Source: an uncultured Mycoplasma sp.
Lineage (GTDB): Bacteria > Bacillota_I > Bacilli_A > Mycoplasmatales > Metamycoplasmataceae
Direction: 5' to 3'
Length of the DNA: 8,447 nt
Assembly (NCBI GenBank): GCA_946998935.1
Contig: CAMQBE010000020.1
Span: 1-8,447, forward strand
Shown here: in pieces, positions 1-6,801 of the stretch
Position numbering within the stretch: the stretch's first letter is position 1
Layout: each line of letters begins with the position of its first letter
The notes under the pieces: generated by a model
Told to the model about the DNA's origin: nothing
Database searches by the model: none
Seen by the model: the letters and a program-made list of their open reading frames with translations, nothing else
Made by a program: the position numbers and the translations under genes

Positions 1-281
1 ATTTTCAAAAGATTAGTTAATTTTGTTAATGTTTAGATTTTAAAAGAATAATTGCTATTTTTACTAATTCGGCTATTCTATAGCATTTTATGCAATTATT
101 AACTAACTATTTATTTGTAAATATAATCTATTATGTATATCTTAATAATTATGAATATTAATCATACATATTAATAAAAAAAGAGTTCGGTTAAAACTCA
201 TTTTTGTGTCAAAATATCAAAAAATATATTAATAAAAATTTTGTGAAATTTTCCGGTTTTTATCTATATTACTGCATAGTT
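1..281. other. AT-rich non-coding region downstream of the MATE gene
   Basis: I see no supportable gene here. The stretch is very AT-rich with frequent stops. It holds two 9-bp inverted repeats, 47-55 with 92-100 (AATAATTGC / GCAATTATT) and 13-21 with 98-106 (TTAGTTAAT / ATTAACTAA). A small hairpin GCTAT-tct-ATAGC lies at 72-84 between the arms. A 7-bp all-A/T hairpin sits at 235-252, and a terminator hairpin at 176-199 is listed separately. The start of the window may lie beyond the end of a neighbouring gene that is not visible. Confidence 0.6.
176..199 (-). terminator. Probable intrinsic terminator of the MATE gene
   Basis: Read on the minus strand, GAGTT and AACTC form a 5-bp stem around a 7-base loop, followed at once by seven T residues (the A-run at 176-182 on the plus strand). 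It lies about 83 bases downstream of the MATE stop codon, so the transcript would have a fairly long 3' tail. An all-A/T hairpin at 235-252 lies between and is too weak to call. The stem is short, so the call is moderate. Confidence 0.6.
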
Positions 282-2081
282 TTAGCCGTTTTTAACATTG
301 TCTTGTTTGTCGTCATTCAATATTAATACTTCTGTAATTTCAAAGTTTGGTTTTTCTCTTTTTTCGGCTTCAGCAAAAAACTTATGTTCTGCTCGGCGAC
401 CACGAGTAATTTTCATTTGATCAATCTTAGGTATTTGTTTATTGACATATCAATATGAATAACCGACCAAAATGAAGCTTGCAATTAGTGAGTTAAGAAT
501 AAAGAATGAAACAATAATTCAGTTGGAAGTATTAGTATTACCTGTATGCATATATACACCTTGAGCAATACCAAAACCTATTGGTATGATAATAGCAAAA
601 CAAATAATGTTGTCCATCACTGAAGCTAATATTGAGTTACCAATATCATTTGTTCCTTGAAAAGCTAACAATGATGAAATGCTTAAACTCAAAGCAATAA
701 TTCTTAATGAAAGTATTCTAATAAACATTGTAGTGCCAGCTTTATGAGCATCATCAACATTGAGAGCATATAATCATAAGTTTCCTGCTGTAGCAGCTAT
801 AAAGCAATAAGCAGTTACTGAATAAAGTATTGCAACTAGCATTGTTCAAAGATATGTTTCTTTGCAACGTTTAAAATCTCTTCGAGTAAAGTTGTATGAC
901 ATCAGGCTTCGTGCACCATCATTGATACCAAAAATAGATATAAGGAACAAACTCAAGATTGGCATTCCCTTGCCTCAATAGTATTGGAAGTATTGACTAT
1001 CAGCAAAATCTGGTTTAGTAAAAAGAATGTTCATTATAGCAAAAACAATTGCTACACCAAAAGTTCTAATAAAACCACTAAAACCTAAAAATAAAGTTGG
1101 TGTAATCAAAACTTTGTTTCATTTAAACTTGAATAAATGTTGCAATGATAATCAAGTTTTTTGTTTTTTATCCATATAAATGACATAACCTATATAGGCT
1201 AGTAAGTTAATAGTTCAACCTATAATGGTTGCTATAGCTCCACCTAAAACTCCAAGTTTAGCAACATAAATAAATACTGCATCCAAACCTATATTTATTA
1301 GATTTGCGCCAATGCCTCATCACATCACATAAGTGTTATAGCCTTCAGCACGAATAAAGTAACTTAAAAGAATGCTTAAACCTTGAAGAATAGTTCCAGA
1401 AGCATATATATAGATATATTGCTTAGCTCAATAAATGCTAATTTTTTGTGCTGCATCATAATAAGCTTGTAGTTGAGCTATTTTATTAGGATCTTCAAAA
1501 CCTGCTTTAGCACTTATAGTAGTTCTACCAGCAAAAACTTTTAGTAGACCGCTTCAAATAAAAATAAAAGAAACCAAAGTAGCTGTTAAAGCTAAAATAG
1601 CAGTTAATCAGAACATTGTTGCTCATAGATCTCTACCAGTATTTTCTAGTTTTTTAGAAACACATTTAGTGTAATAAACGCTTGCTCCAACAGGAATTAA
1701 AAAGACTATTGAGTTTGAAAAAATAATTAAAGGTTGAAAAGCTGTTGTGGTAGTAGTTACAATTGTATTAGCTGTAATAGGAGCTAAGGATTGACCTGAA
1801 GCTGAATTGTATTCATTTAACAGCAACTTATATGCACCATAATCAGAGCTAATACCAGAAGGTAAATAATAACTTATTTCGCCAACATGGCTGGCATCAG
1901 AAAAAATAAATCTTGTTTTTGGAACTAAGTTTTGAATTAACACTTGGTCCATAAAAGTATATAAGCCAAACATTAAAGCACTTAGTAAACTTGGAATAGC
2001 TACAATTCAGATTGCTTTCTTAATAGGCGTATGTCCAAAAAGTTGTTCGGCACGTGCTTGTTTATCAACTATTTTTTCCAT
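282..2081 (-). CDS. MATE-family multidrug/toxin efflux transporter
   Basis: A polytopic inner-membrane transporter of 599 aa. Proteins of this family export drugs or other small molecules, usually coupled to Na+ or H+; the substrate here cannot be told. Hydrophobic segments run from about residue 22 to 552. The family hallmark is clear around residues 244-290: RAEGYNTYV, then NIGLDAVF and LGVLGGAIAT. A polar insert (residues about 52-105) follows the first membrane segment and a second (about 184-218) comes later; these make it longer than the usual ~450 aa. The last ~45 residues are a charged, presumably cytoplasmic tail. The start ATG at 2081 has AGGAG about 7 bases upstream (AAAGGAG context), and the reading frame is open to the TAA at 282-284 only if TGA is Trp. 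Residues W254 and W255 in the hallmark region are encoded by consecutive TGA codons. It appears monocistronic. Confidence 0.9.
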
Positions 2082-2280
2082 GCTATTTCTCCTTTCTTTT
2101 TTAATTCGATATATTGCTTTTTGTTTGATATTTAGCAAAAGACAATAAAAATTCTAAAGTAAGACAAAATATCATTGTGTTACTCTATCTTTTTTACCGA
2201 ACCCACTTTAGCAAAGAATAATTGGTAAATTAACTAAATGAAGAACTATACCAAGTTTATTTAATTAATTTTTAATACGC

Positions 2281-2286
2281 ATTATA
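2281..2286 (-). promoter_or_regulatory. Candidate -10 box for the MATE gene
   Basis: A perfect TATAAT reads on the minus strand here, facing the MATE gene. No recognisable -35 lies 16-18 bases upstream, and the start would leave a leader of about 190 bases. A weaker TAGAAT at 2151-2156 is an alternative closer to the gene. In AT-rich DNA such hexamers occur by chance, so confidence is low. Confidence 0.3.
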
Positions 2287-2385
2287 CTTTTGCTCTAGTG
2301 TTTGGATTATTAAGATTAGAACAAATATAAATGTTTTACCCTTACTTTATACCACAAAAACTTTTAAAATTATTACTAAAAAATA

Positions 2386-2411
2386 TAAAAAATAACTCCT
2401 GAAAGAAGTTA
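2386..2411 (-). terminator. Intrinsic terminator of tRNA-Thr
   Basis: On the minus strand TAACTTC pairs with GGAGTTA (7 bp, one G-U) around a 5-base loop TTTCA. It is followed by a T-rich run (TTTTTTATATTTTTT). The hairpin begins 27 bases beyond the CCA end of the tRNA gene, which fits a single-gene tRNA transcript that is trimmed afterwards. Confidence 0.75.
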
Positions 2412-2437
2412 ATTCATGATGGTGTTTATTAAACAAA

Positions 2438-2513
2438 TGGTGCCGACGACAGGAATCGGACCTGCGACCCCATCCTTACCATGGATGTGCTCTACCGACT
2501 GAGCTACGACGGC
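2438..2513 (-). tRNA. tRNA-Thr (anticodon GGT)
   Basis: A 76-base cloverleaf reads on the minus strand: acceptor GCCGTCG, D arm GCTC/GAGC, anticodon stem CATCC/GGATG, T stem GCAGG/CCTGT with loop TCCGATT, discriminator A, and an encoded CCA end. The seven-base anticodon loop ATGGTAA places GGT (plus-strand 2478-2480) at positions 34-36, which reads ACC and ACU threonine codons. An oddity is the acceptor stem: position 5 (U) faces position 68 (U), leaving one U-U mismatch among seven pairs. All other stems are complete apart from a G-U at 49-65. Confidence 0.95.
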
Positions 2514-2526
2514 TTGTTGCTAATCA

Positions 2527-2532
2527 ATTATA
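2527..2532 (-). promoter_or_regulatory. -10 box of tRNA-Thr
   Basis: A perfect TATAAT on the minus strand ends 13 bases before the first base of the tRNA gene, which puts the transcription start about 6-7 bases ahead of the mature 5' end. The -35 region is only a T-rich run. The promoter is divergent from that of dnaJ. Confidence 0.6.
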
Positions 2533-2570
2533 AAGTAAAATTTTTAATTAAAAAATTATTAATAATAAAT

Positions 2571-2597
2571 TTAGCACTCTCGGTGCTTATGTGCTAA
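2571..2597 (+). promoter_or_regulatory. CIRCE-like operator (HrcA binding site) of dnaJ
   Basis: TTAGCACTC, nine spacer bases, then ATGTGCTAA. The CIRCE consensus is TTAGCACTC-N9-GAGTGCTAA: the left arm is perfect and the right arm differs at its first two bases. In low-GC Gram-positives HrcA binds CIRCE and represses chaperone genes until heat shock. It ends 9 bases before the dnaJ ATG. The left arm falls on the likely -35 and the right arm on the likely -10, so binding would block polymerase directly. No hrcA gene is in this window. Confidence 0.88.
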
Positions 2598-2600
2598 AAT
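2571..2600 (+). promoter_or_regulatory. Probable dnaJ promoter (extended -10, leaderless start)
   Basis: TAAAAT at 2595-2600 matches TATAAT at 5 of 6 positions and is preceded by TGC, the extended -10 pattern. TTAGCA at 2571-2576 could be a -35 (4 of 6) with an 18-base spacer. A start about 7 bases after the -10 would fall at or next to the A of the dnaJ ATG at 2607, giving a leaderless or nearly leaderless mRNA. An alternative is an upstream -10 within 2558-2570, which would give a leader of some 30 bases carrying CIRCE. Confidence 0.45.
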
Positions 2601-2606
2601 TAAGGC

Positions 2607-3746
2607 ATGCCTAAAAGAGATTATTACACAGTATTGGGTGTTTCTAAAACAGCATCTGATAAAGAAATTAAAACAGCATATCGTAAATTAGCTATGCAAT
2701 ATCACCCTGATAAATTAAAGGATGGTACTAGCGATGCGAAGATGCAAGAATTAAATGAAGCTTACGAAGTATTAAGAGATCCACAAAAAAGAGCTAACTA
2801 TGACCGTTGAGGAGATCCAGAAGGTCCACAAATGGGTGCAGGACCAGACATGGGTGGTGCTGGTGGATTTGGTCCATTTGGTGGTTTCACCATGGACTTT
2901 GGAAAATTTGCTCAAGGTTTCTATGACTTTTTTAGCGGTGGTAGTACAAAAGGAGGAGGAACAACCAAAACAGCCACTAAAGAAAGAGGGCGCGATGTTT
3001 ATACAGAAATCGTAGTTGATTTTATGGAAGCTGTTAAGGGCAAAACCTTTAAAGAAGAATTACCTAAATATATACTTTGTGAACATTGCCAAGGAACAGG
3101 CGCTGACAATCCTAAATCAATACAAGTATGTAAAGTTTGTGCTGGTACAGGTAAGACTGAAAAAATAGCCCAAACACCACAAGGTACAATTAAAATTGTT
3201 CTAACTTGTTCAGCTTGTCAAGGAGCCGGTAAAACTGCTGGTAAAAAATGTTCAGTATGTAATGGAGCTTTATACCAAAAGAAAATGAAGAGCGTTACTT
3301 TCAAAGTTGCTCCAGGTTCAGATTCAGGAGACAAAATCAAGTTAGTTGGTTTTGGCTCTAAAGGACAAAACGGTGGCGAAAGTGGAGACATGATTATTGT
3401 TATCAATGTTAAACCTCATAAATACTACGAAAGAAAAGGTTTAGATTTAACACTTAGTTTTCCAGTTTCATTCTTAGATATAGTAAAAGAAAATCAAGTT
3501 AAAGTTCCAACACCTTATGGTTATGAAAAAATACAACTAAAAAGTAGCTACCAAACAGGTAAAACACTTGTATTATCTGGCAAAGGTATTAAGCATGGTG
3601 GCCAAGCTGGTGATTTAAGACTTGTACTGCAAGTTGTTATGCCTCCTTTAACACATGATGAATATTCTTCAATGGCTAAATATATGGAACCATTTGAAGA
3701 TAATACAAATGACCTTTTTGTAGCAAATGTAACAAAAGAAAAATAA
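2607..3746 (+). CDS. dnaJ: Chaperone protein DnaJ (type I Hsp40)
   Basis: A 379-aa cytoplasmic co-chaperone that binds unfolded substrates and stimulates the ATPase of DnaK. The J domain occupies residues 1-67, with the catalytic HPD motif at 33-35. A short Gly/Phe region follows (about 69-115, [12 protein letters not shown]). The zinc domain has four Cys pairs at 158-161, 175-178, 201-204 and 215-218. The first three fit CxxCxGxG; the fourth is CSVCNGAL, lacking the last Gly. Then come the C-terminal substrate-binding beta domains. The frame crosses one TGA (2808-2810, W68), so reading it with the standard code would split the gene. The start is set by the J-domain alignment; AAGG lies only one base from ATG, too close for normal Shine-Dalgarno pairing. 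dnaK, grpE and hrcA are not adjacent. CIRCE control implies heat-shock induction. Confidence 0.97.
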
Positions 3747-3757
3747 TTCTAACTTAG

Positions 3758-3781
3758 AAGCCTGAGGGCTTTTTTGTTTTT
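3758..3781 (+). terminator. Intrinsic terminator of dnaJ
   Basis: AAGCC (3758-3762), a four-base TGAG loop and GGCTT (3767-3771), running into a T-rich tract (TTTTTTGTTTTT). It starts 12 bases after the dnaJ stop, so dnaJ is probably a single-gene transcript. Confidence 0.85.
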
Positions 3782-3850
3782 CGTATTATTCTATTGAATA
3801 GTGCTTTTAGAAAAAATCAATTATAAAAATAAGCAATCGATAAATGAATA

Positions 3851-3856
3851 TATAAT
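3851..3856 (+). promoter_or_regulatory. -10 box of the 153-aa protein gene
   Basis: A perfect TATAAT ends 9 bases before the ATG at 3866, so transcription would begin about 3 bases before the start codon. No clear -35 is seen. There is no Shine-Dalgarno sequence between it and the ATG, which supports a leaderless mRNA, unless the true promoter lies further upstream. Confidence 0.45.
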
Positions 3857-3865
3857 TAAATTAGT

Positions 3866-4327
3866 ATGACTAAAGAAATTAAATTGTTTGCAGAAAAAGA
3901 TGGTAATGCAAAGTTTCCTTATTCGGAAGAAAGTATGTTAAAAAGTCTTTTTGCTAAAGACAAAGTTTTACTAAAAAATTATCAAACTTTTTGTAAATTA
4001 AGTCCTAATAGTAAAGAGTTTATCAATGACGTTTTGGGTGGTATTGTGCCAGCCCCAATTGAAAATAAACCGACCTTTAGTTTAGTTAGCGTTTTGCCTT
4101 TTTATAAGTTTCAAACTGAAATTGAATATTATGATTTTTCTCAACATAATTATTCAAACAATTTCTATCGTCATCATTCTTTTAAATCACATGATCTTGA
4201 TGCGTTACTAATGCAACTCGGTGGAGACGATGAAAATCCTTATGACATTGGGTCGCGTTATAACAATAATGAAACAGTAGAATTAGCAAAAACAACCGAA
4301 ATAGTAATAAATAATATTAAAATTTAG
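3866..4327 (+). CDS. Hypothetical protein, 153 aa, not recognised
   Basis: I do not recognise this protein. It is predicted soluble: there is no signal peptide and no membrane segment. The N-terminal half (residues 1-60) is Lys-rich and probably helical. Residues 65-90 are more hydrophobic (TFSLVSVLPFYKF). The middle and C-terminal parts are rich in Tyr, His, Asn and acidic residues (YYDFSQHNYSNNFYRHH at about 89-105, then LGGDDENPYDIGSRYNNN at about 118-135). There is no TGA and no Trp. The start at 3866 is the first ATG after the TATAAT at 3851 and lacks a ribosome binding site. A terminator lies before it and a weak one at its stop, so it seems to be transcribed alone between dnaJ and cmk. 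Codon use resembles its neighbours, which argues for a real gene; function is unknown. Confidence 0.75.
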   Translation: MTKEIKLFAEKDGNAKFPYSEESMLKSLFAKDKVLLKNYQTFCKLSPNSKEFINDVLGGIVPAPIENKPTFSLVSVLPFYKFQTEIEYYDFSQHNYSNNFYRHHSFKSHDLDALLMQLGGDDENPYDIGSRYNNNETVELAKTTEIVINNIKI

Positions 4328-4346
4328 TATTAAATTACTATTTTTT
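4325..4346 (+). terminator. Weak terminator-like hairpin after the 153-aa protein gene
   Basis: TAGTA (4325-4329, overlapping the stop codon) can pair with TACTA (4336-4340) around a 6-base loop, followed by a run of six or more T. The stem is only 5 bp and mostly A-T, so some read-through into cmk is likely. Confidence 0.4.
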
Positions 4347-4359
4347 ATAATTTGTTAAT

Positions 4360-4365
4360 TATAAT
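4360..4365 (+). promoter_or_regulatory. -10 box of the cmk-der operon
   Basis: A perfect TATAAT, placing the transcription start near 4372, some 22 bases before the cmk ATG. The -35 is not recognisable. The GGGGTGG ribosome binding site (4384-4390) lies inside this short leader. The position also argues against any cmk start upstream of 4366. Confidence 0.5.
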
Positions 4366-4393
4366 AATTTTAGTAAATCAAACGGGGTGGTAT

Positions 4394-5059
4394 ATGAACA
4401 AAATAAATATAGCAATTGATGGCCCATGTGGGGCCGGCAAAAGTACTATTGCGCAAGAAGTTGCTAGGCTTTTAGAATATACATTTGTTAATACTGGAAG
4501 TGTGTACAGAGCTTTAGCTCTTGATTGCATAAATAGAAAAATAGATTATAAAAATGAAGTAGAAGTAACTAAAAAGTTGGAACACGGTATTATCAAAATG
4601 GATAAACATCAAAAAATCTTTTTAAGGAATAAAGATGTTACAGCTCATCTAAGAGATGACATTGTTTCTAAAATTGCTTCAGCAATAGCTCAATATCCTA
4701 AGGTTAGAGAATATGTTGTATCTTTCATTCAAAAGATGTCGAAAGAAAATAAAGGCTATGTTATGGATGGACGCGATACAACATTTAAAATAATGCCACA
4801 CGCTGAATTAAAAATATTTTTAACTGCTGATGCTAGAGAACGTGCTAAGAGAAGAGTTGAACAAAATAAAGAGCTAGGTTATGATACAGATTTTGATACT
4901 GTTTATAAAGAAGTTTTAGCTCGTGATAAAAACGATATGTGTCGTGAAGTTGACCCCCTACATAAGACTGAAGATGCAGTAGAAATTGAATGTACTCATA
5001 TGAGTATTCAAGAAGTAATTAATAAAGTTTTAGCTCTAGCTAAAGAAAGGGCAAAATAA
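4394..5059 (+). CDS. cmk: Cytidylate kinase (CMP/dCMP kinase)
   Basis: A 221-aa soluble enzyme that transfers phosphate from ATP to CMP or dCMP, feeding CTP and dCTP pools. The P-loop GPCGAGKST is at residues 10-18. The nucleotide-binding segment NTGSVYRA follows at 33-40; many family members have DTG or DSG here, so Asn33 is a small departure. Further family blocks are [24 protein letters not shown] and a C-terminal [23 protein letters not shown]. Length is normal for the short Cmk form. I chose ATG 4394 because GGGGTGG precedes it and [10 protein letters not shown] aligns with family starts; an in-frame extension upstream would overlap the promoter. der begins one base after its stop, so the two are almost certainly co-transcribed and translationally coupled. 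Confidence 0.96.
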   Translation: MNKINIAIDGPCGAGKSTIAQEVARLLEYTFVNTGSVYRALALDCINRKIDYKNEVEVTKKLEHGIIKMDKHQKIFLRNKDVTAHLRDDIVSKIASAIAQYPKVREYVVSFIQKMSKENKGYVMDGRDTTFKIMPHAELKIFLTADARERAKRRVEQNKELGYDTDFDTVYKEVLARDKNDMCREVDPLHKTEDAVEIECTHMSIQEVINKVLALAKERAK

Positions 5060-5060
5060 T

Positions 5061-6368
5061 ATGAGACATAACACAATTGCAATTATTGGTAAACCTAATG
5101 TTGGTAAAAGTACCCTATTCAATAGACTAATTGGTAAAAAATCATCTATCACATTTAATAAGCCAGGTGTTACCCGTGACCGCCTTTATGAAACTTTTAA
5201 TTGAAATGGAAAAGAAATAAAAGTTATTGATACTGGTGGTATCCAAATAGAGAATGGAGCCTTCCAACAACAAATTCAAATTCAAGCAAAAATTGCAATT
5301 GATGAAGCTAATGTTATTATCTTTATGATTGATGGTAATAGTGATATTACTAATGATGACCAAATGATTTATAACATGTTATTAAAGAGTGGCAAACCTA
5401 TTGTAGTTGTTGCTAATAAACTAGATAATATTAGGATGTTTAATTATTCATGATACTCACTTGGTGCGGATCATATTTTTAGAATATCTGCTGAACATGG
5501 TAACGGAGTTGGAGATGTTTTAGATGAATGCTTGAAGCATATGTCTTTAGATGATGAACAAACTCAACCATTATTTAAGCTTTCAATTATTGGCCGTCCT
5601 AATAGCGGTAAAAGTAGCATGCTTAATCGTTTAACTAATCAAAATCGTTCAATAGTTTCTGAAATAGCTGGCACAACTAGAGATAGTGTTAAAAGTGTAG
5701 TTACAATTCAAGATGAACAATTTGAAATTATTGATACAGCAGGTATAACTAAAAAATCTAAAATTGAAGACTCTATTGACCATTATGCTCTTATGCGTGC
5801 TATGAACTCTTTGGATGAATCTAATTTAAGTATTGTAATGATAGACGCTAGTCAAGAATTAAGCCACTTCGACGCTCGTATTATAGGTTATGCTCTTGAA
5901 CATAATAAGCCTATTATTGTCTGCGTTAATAAATGAGACTTAATTAAAAAAGATTCTTACACACAACTTGAATATGAAAAAGTGATGAAAGATAGATTCC
6001 ATTTTGTCCCATGAGTGCCAATTGTCTTTGTTTCAGTAAAAGACAATAAGAACATTAATAAATTAGTTGATATTGTTGTTAAAGTTAAAAAGAATCTTGA
6101 AAGAGATGTTAAACCTTCAGTATTGTCAAATTTAATACGTGAAAGTCAATCTATTCAACCTGCAGCTCCTTATAATGGCGGTAGATTAAATATCTATTTC
6201 TGCCGTAAAACTGAAGATCCAGTGCCTACTTTTATCTTTTTTATAAATAATAAAAAGTATTTGCATTTTAGTTATGAAAGATTTCTAGAAAAACAAATAA
6301 GACAAGTTTTAGATTATACAGGTTGTCCAATTAATCTTATTTTTAAAAATAAAGCCGGTTTAGACTAG
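5061..6368 (+). CDS. der: Ribosome-assembly GTPase Der (EngA)
   Basis: A 435-aa GTPase, the usual length for the Firmicute form. Der binds the 50S subunit and is needed for its late assembly. Two tandem G domains are visible. The first has the P-loop GKPNVGKS (10-17), G2 in PGVTRD (T38), DTGG (57-60) and NKLD (119-122). The second has GRPNSGKS (178-185), GTTRDS, DTAG and NKWD. A C-terminal KH-like domain follows, ending near FKNKAGLD. Four in-frame TGA codons (5202, 5451, 5934 and 6012) encode Trp, including the W of NKWD; this confirms the non-standard code and is not decay. The start ATG is one base after the cmk stop, and the ribosome binding site is the AAAGG near the end of cmk. A terminator overlaps the 3' end. 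Confidence 0.97.
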
Positions 6369-6376
6369 GCTTTTTT
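6351..6376 (+). terminator. Terminator overlapping the end of der
   Basis: AAAGCC (6351-6356) pairs with GGCTTT (6368-6373) around an 11-base loop, and the T run continues to 6376. The left arm and loop encode the last residues of Der and its stop codon. It closes the cmk-der operon; the HU gene has its own promoter. Confidence 0.7.
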
Positions 6377-6468
6377 AATAATTTTTTTATCAAAATTAAA
6401 AATTCCTAAAATGACTTTTTCTACTATTTTGCACATAAATAAGAAAAATAAATTTTTAAATTTTAATT

Positions 6469-6497
6469 TTTGCATTTAACATTTGTGATATTATAAT
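6469..6497 (+). promoter_or_regulatory. Promoter of the HU gene
   Basis: A perfect TATAAT at 6492-6497 has a possible -35 TTTGCA at 6469-6474 (4 of 6, 17-base spacer). The transcription start would be near 6504, followed by a leader of about 22 bases with a strong AAGGAG at 6514-6519, six bases before the ATG. This is the best-formed promoter and ribosome binding site in the window, in keeping with an abundant protein. Confidence 0.7.
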
Positions 6498-6525
6498 TAG
6501 TATAAACAAATAGAAGGAGCTTAAT

Positions 6526-6801
6526 ATGACTAAAAAGGAATTTATTATTGCTATTGCAGATAAATTAGATAGACCAGTTAGAGAAATTAACGAATTCTTC
6601 GACGCATTTATTTTTGTTCTTAAAGAAAAATTAATCGCTGAAGAAAAAGTTCAACTTTCAAAATTGGGTTCATTTGAAACTCAAATTAGAGCTGAACGTG
6701 AAACAGTTAACCCATTCACTGGTGAACAACTTGTTATTCCTGAAAAACGTGTTGTTAAATTTAGACCTTCATCATATCTTGAAGAATTAGTTAACTACTA
6801 G
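6526..6801 (+). CDS. hup: HU-family DNA-binding protein
   Basis: A 91-aa member of the HU/IHF family, of normal length. It acts as a dimer that bends and compacts DNA in the nucleoid and assists replication and repair. The N-terminal helices (residues 3-40) are followed by the family signature KLGSFETQIRAERETVNPFTGE; the beta arm carries N62-P63, the proline that intercalates into the minor groove. The C-terminal strand and helix read IPEKRVVKFRPSSYLEELV. HU is favoured over IHF because such compact genomes normally carry a single homodimeric HU; the symbol is given on that basis. The gene is transcribed alone, and its stop TAG overlaps the stop of convergent recU in the tetramer CTAG (6798-6801). 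Confidence 0.95.
   Translation: MTKKEFIIAIADKLDRPVREINEFFDAFIFVLKEKLIAEEKVQLSKLGSFETQIRAERETVNPFTGEQLVIPEKRVVKFRPSSYLEELVNY

Larger units (their letters stand above)
2082..2437. other. Non-coding stretch between the MATE gene and tRNA-Thr
   Basis: No convincing gene is seen in these 356 bases. Next to the MATE start lies its ribosome binding site. A minus-strand TATAAT at 2281-2286 is the best -10 candidate for the MATE gene; it has no good -35 and would give a leader of about 190 bases. Within that leader, TTTACC (2193-2198) and GGTAAA (2224-2229) can pair around an inner CTTT-agc-AAAG hairpin (2206-2216). The terminator of the tRNA gene is at 2386-2411. The rest is featureless AT-rich DNA. 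Confidence 0.5.

Noticed and set aside
1..281. Replication origin in the AT-rich left end
   Set aside because: I see no cluster of DnaA boxes and no dnaA or dnaN gene nearby.
2800..3015. Plus-strand open frame across the DnaJ Gly/Phe region
   Set aside because: It is an out-of-frame shadow of dnaJ; its residues show no domain, and dnaJ is unmistakable here.
3218..3406. Minus-strand open frame inside dnaJ
   Set aside because: Antisense shadow of a strongly supported gene, with no ribosome binding site and no recognisable protein.
4352..4393. In-frame upstream start for cmk
   Set aside because: It would overlap the TATAAT at 4360-4365 and add 14 residues not seen in the family. ATG 4394 has GGGGTGG ahead of it.
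5142..5363. Minus-strand open frame inside der
   Set aside because: Antisense shadow of the first GTPase domain; AT-rich composition makes such frames common.
5061..6368. der appears broken into several reading frames by stops
   Set aside because: All internal stops are TGA, lie in one frame and fall at Trp positions such as NKWD. With translation table 4 the gene is whole and of normal length.
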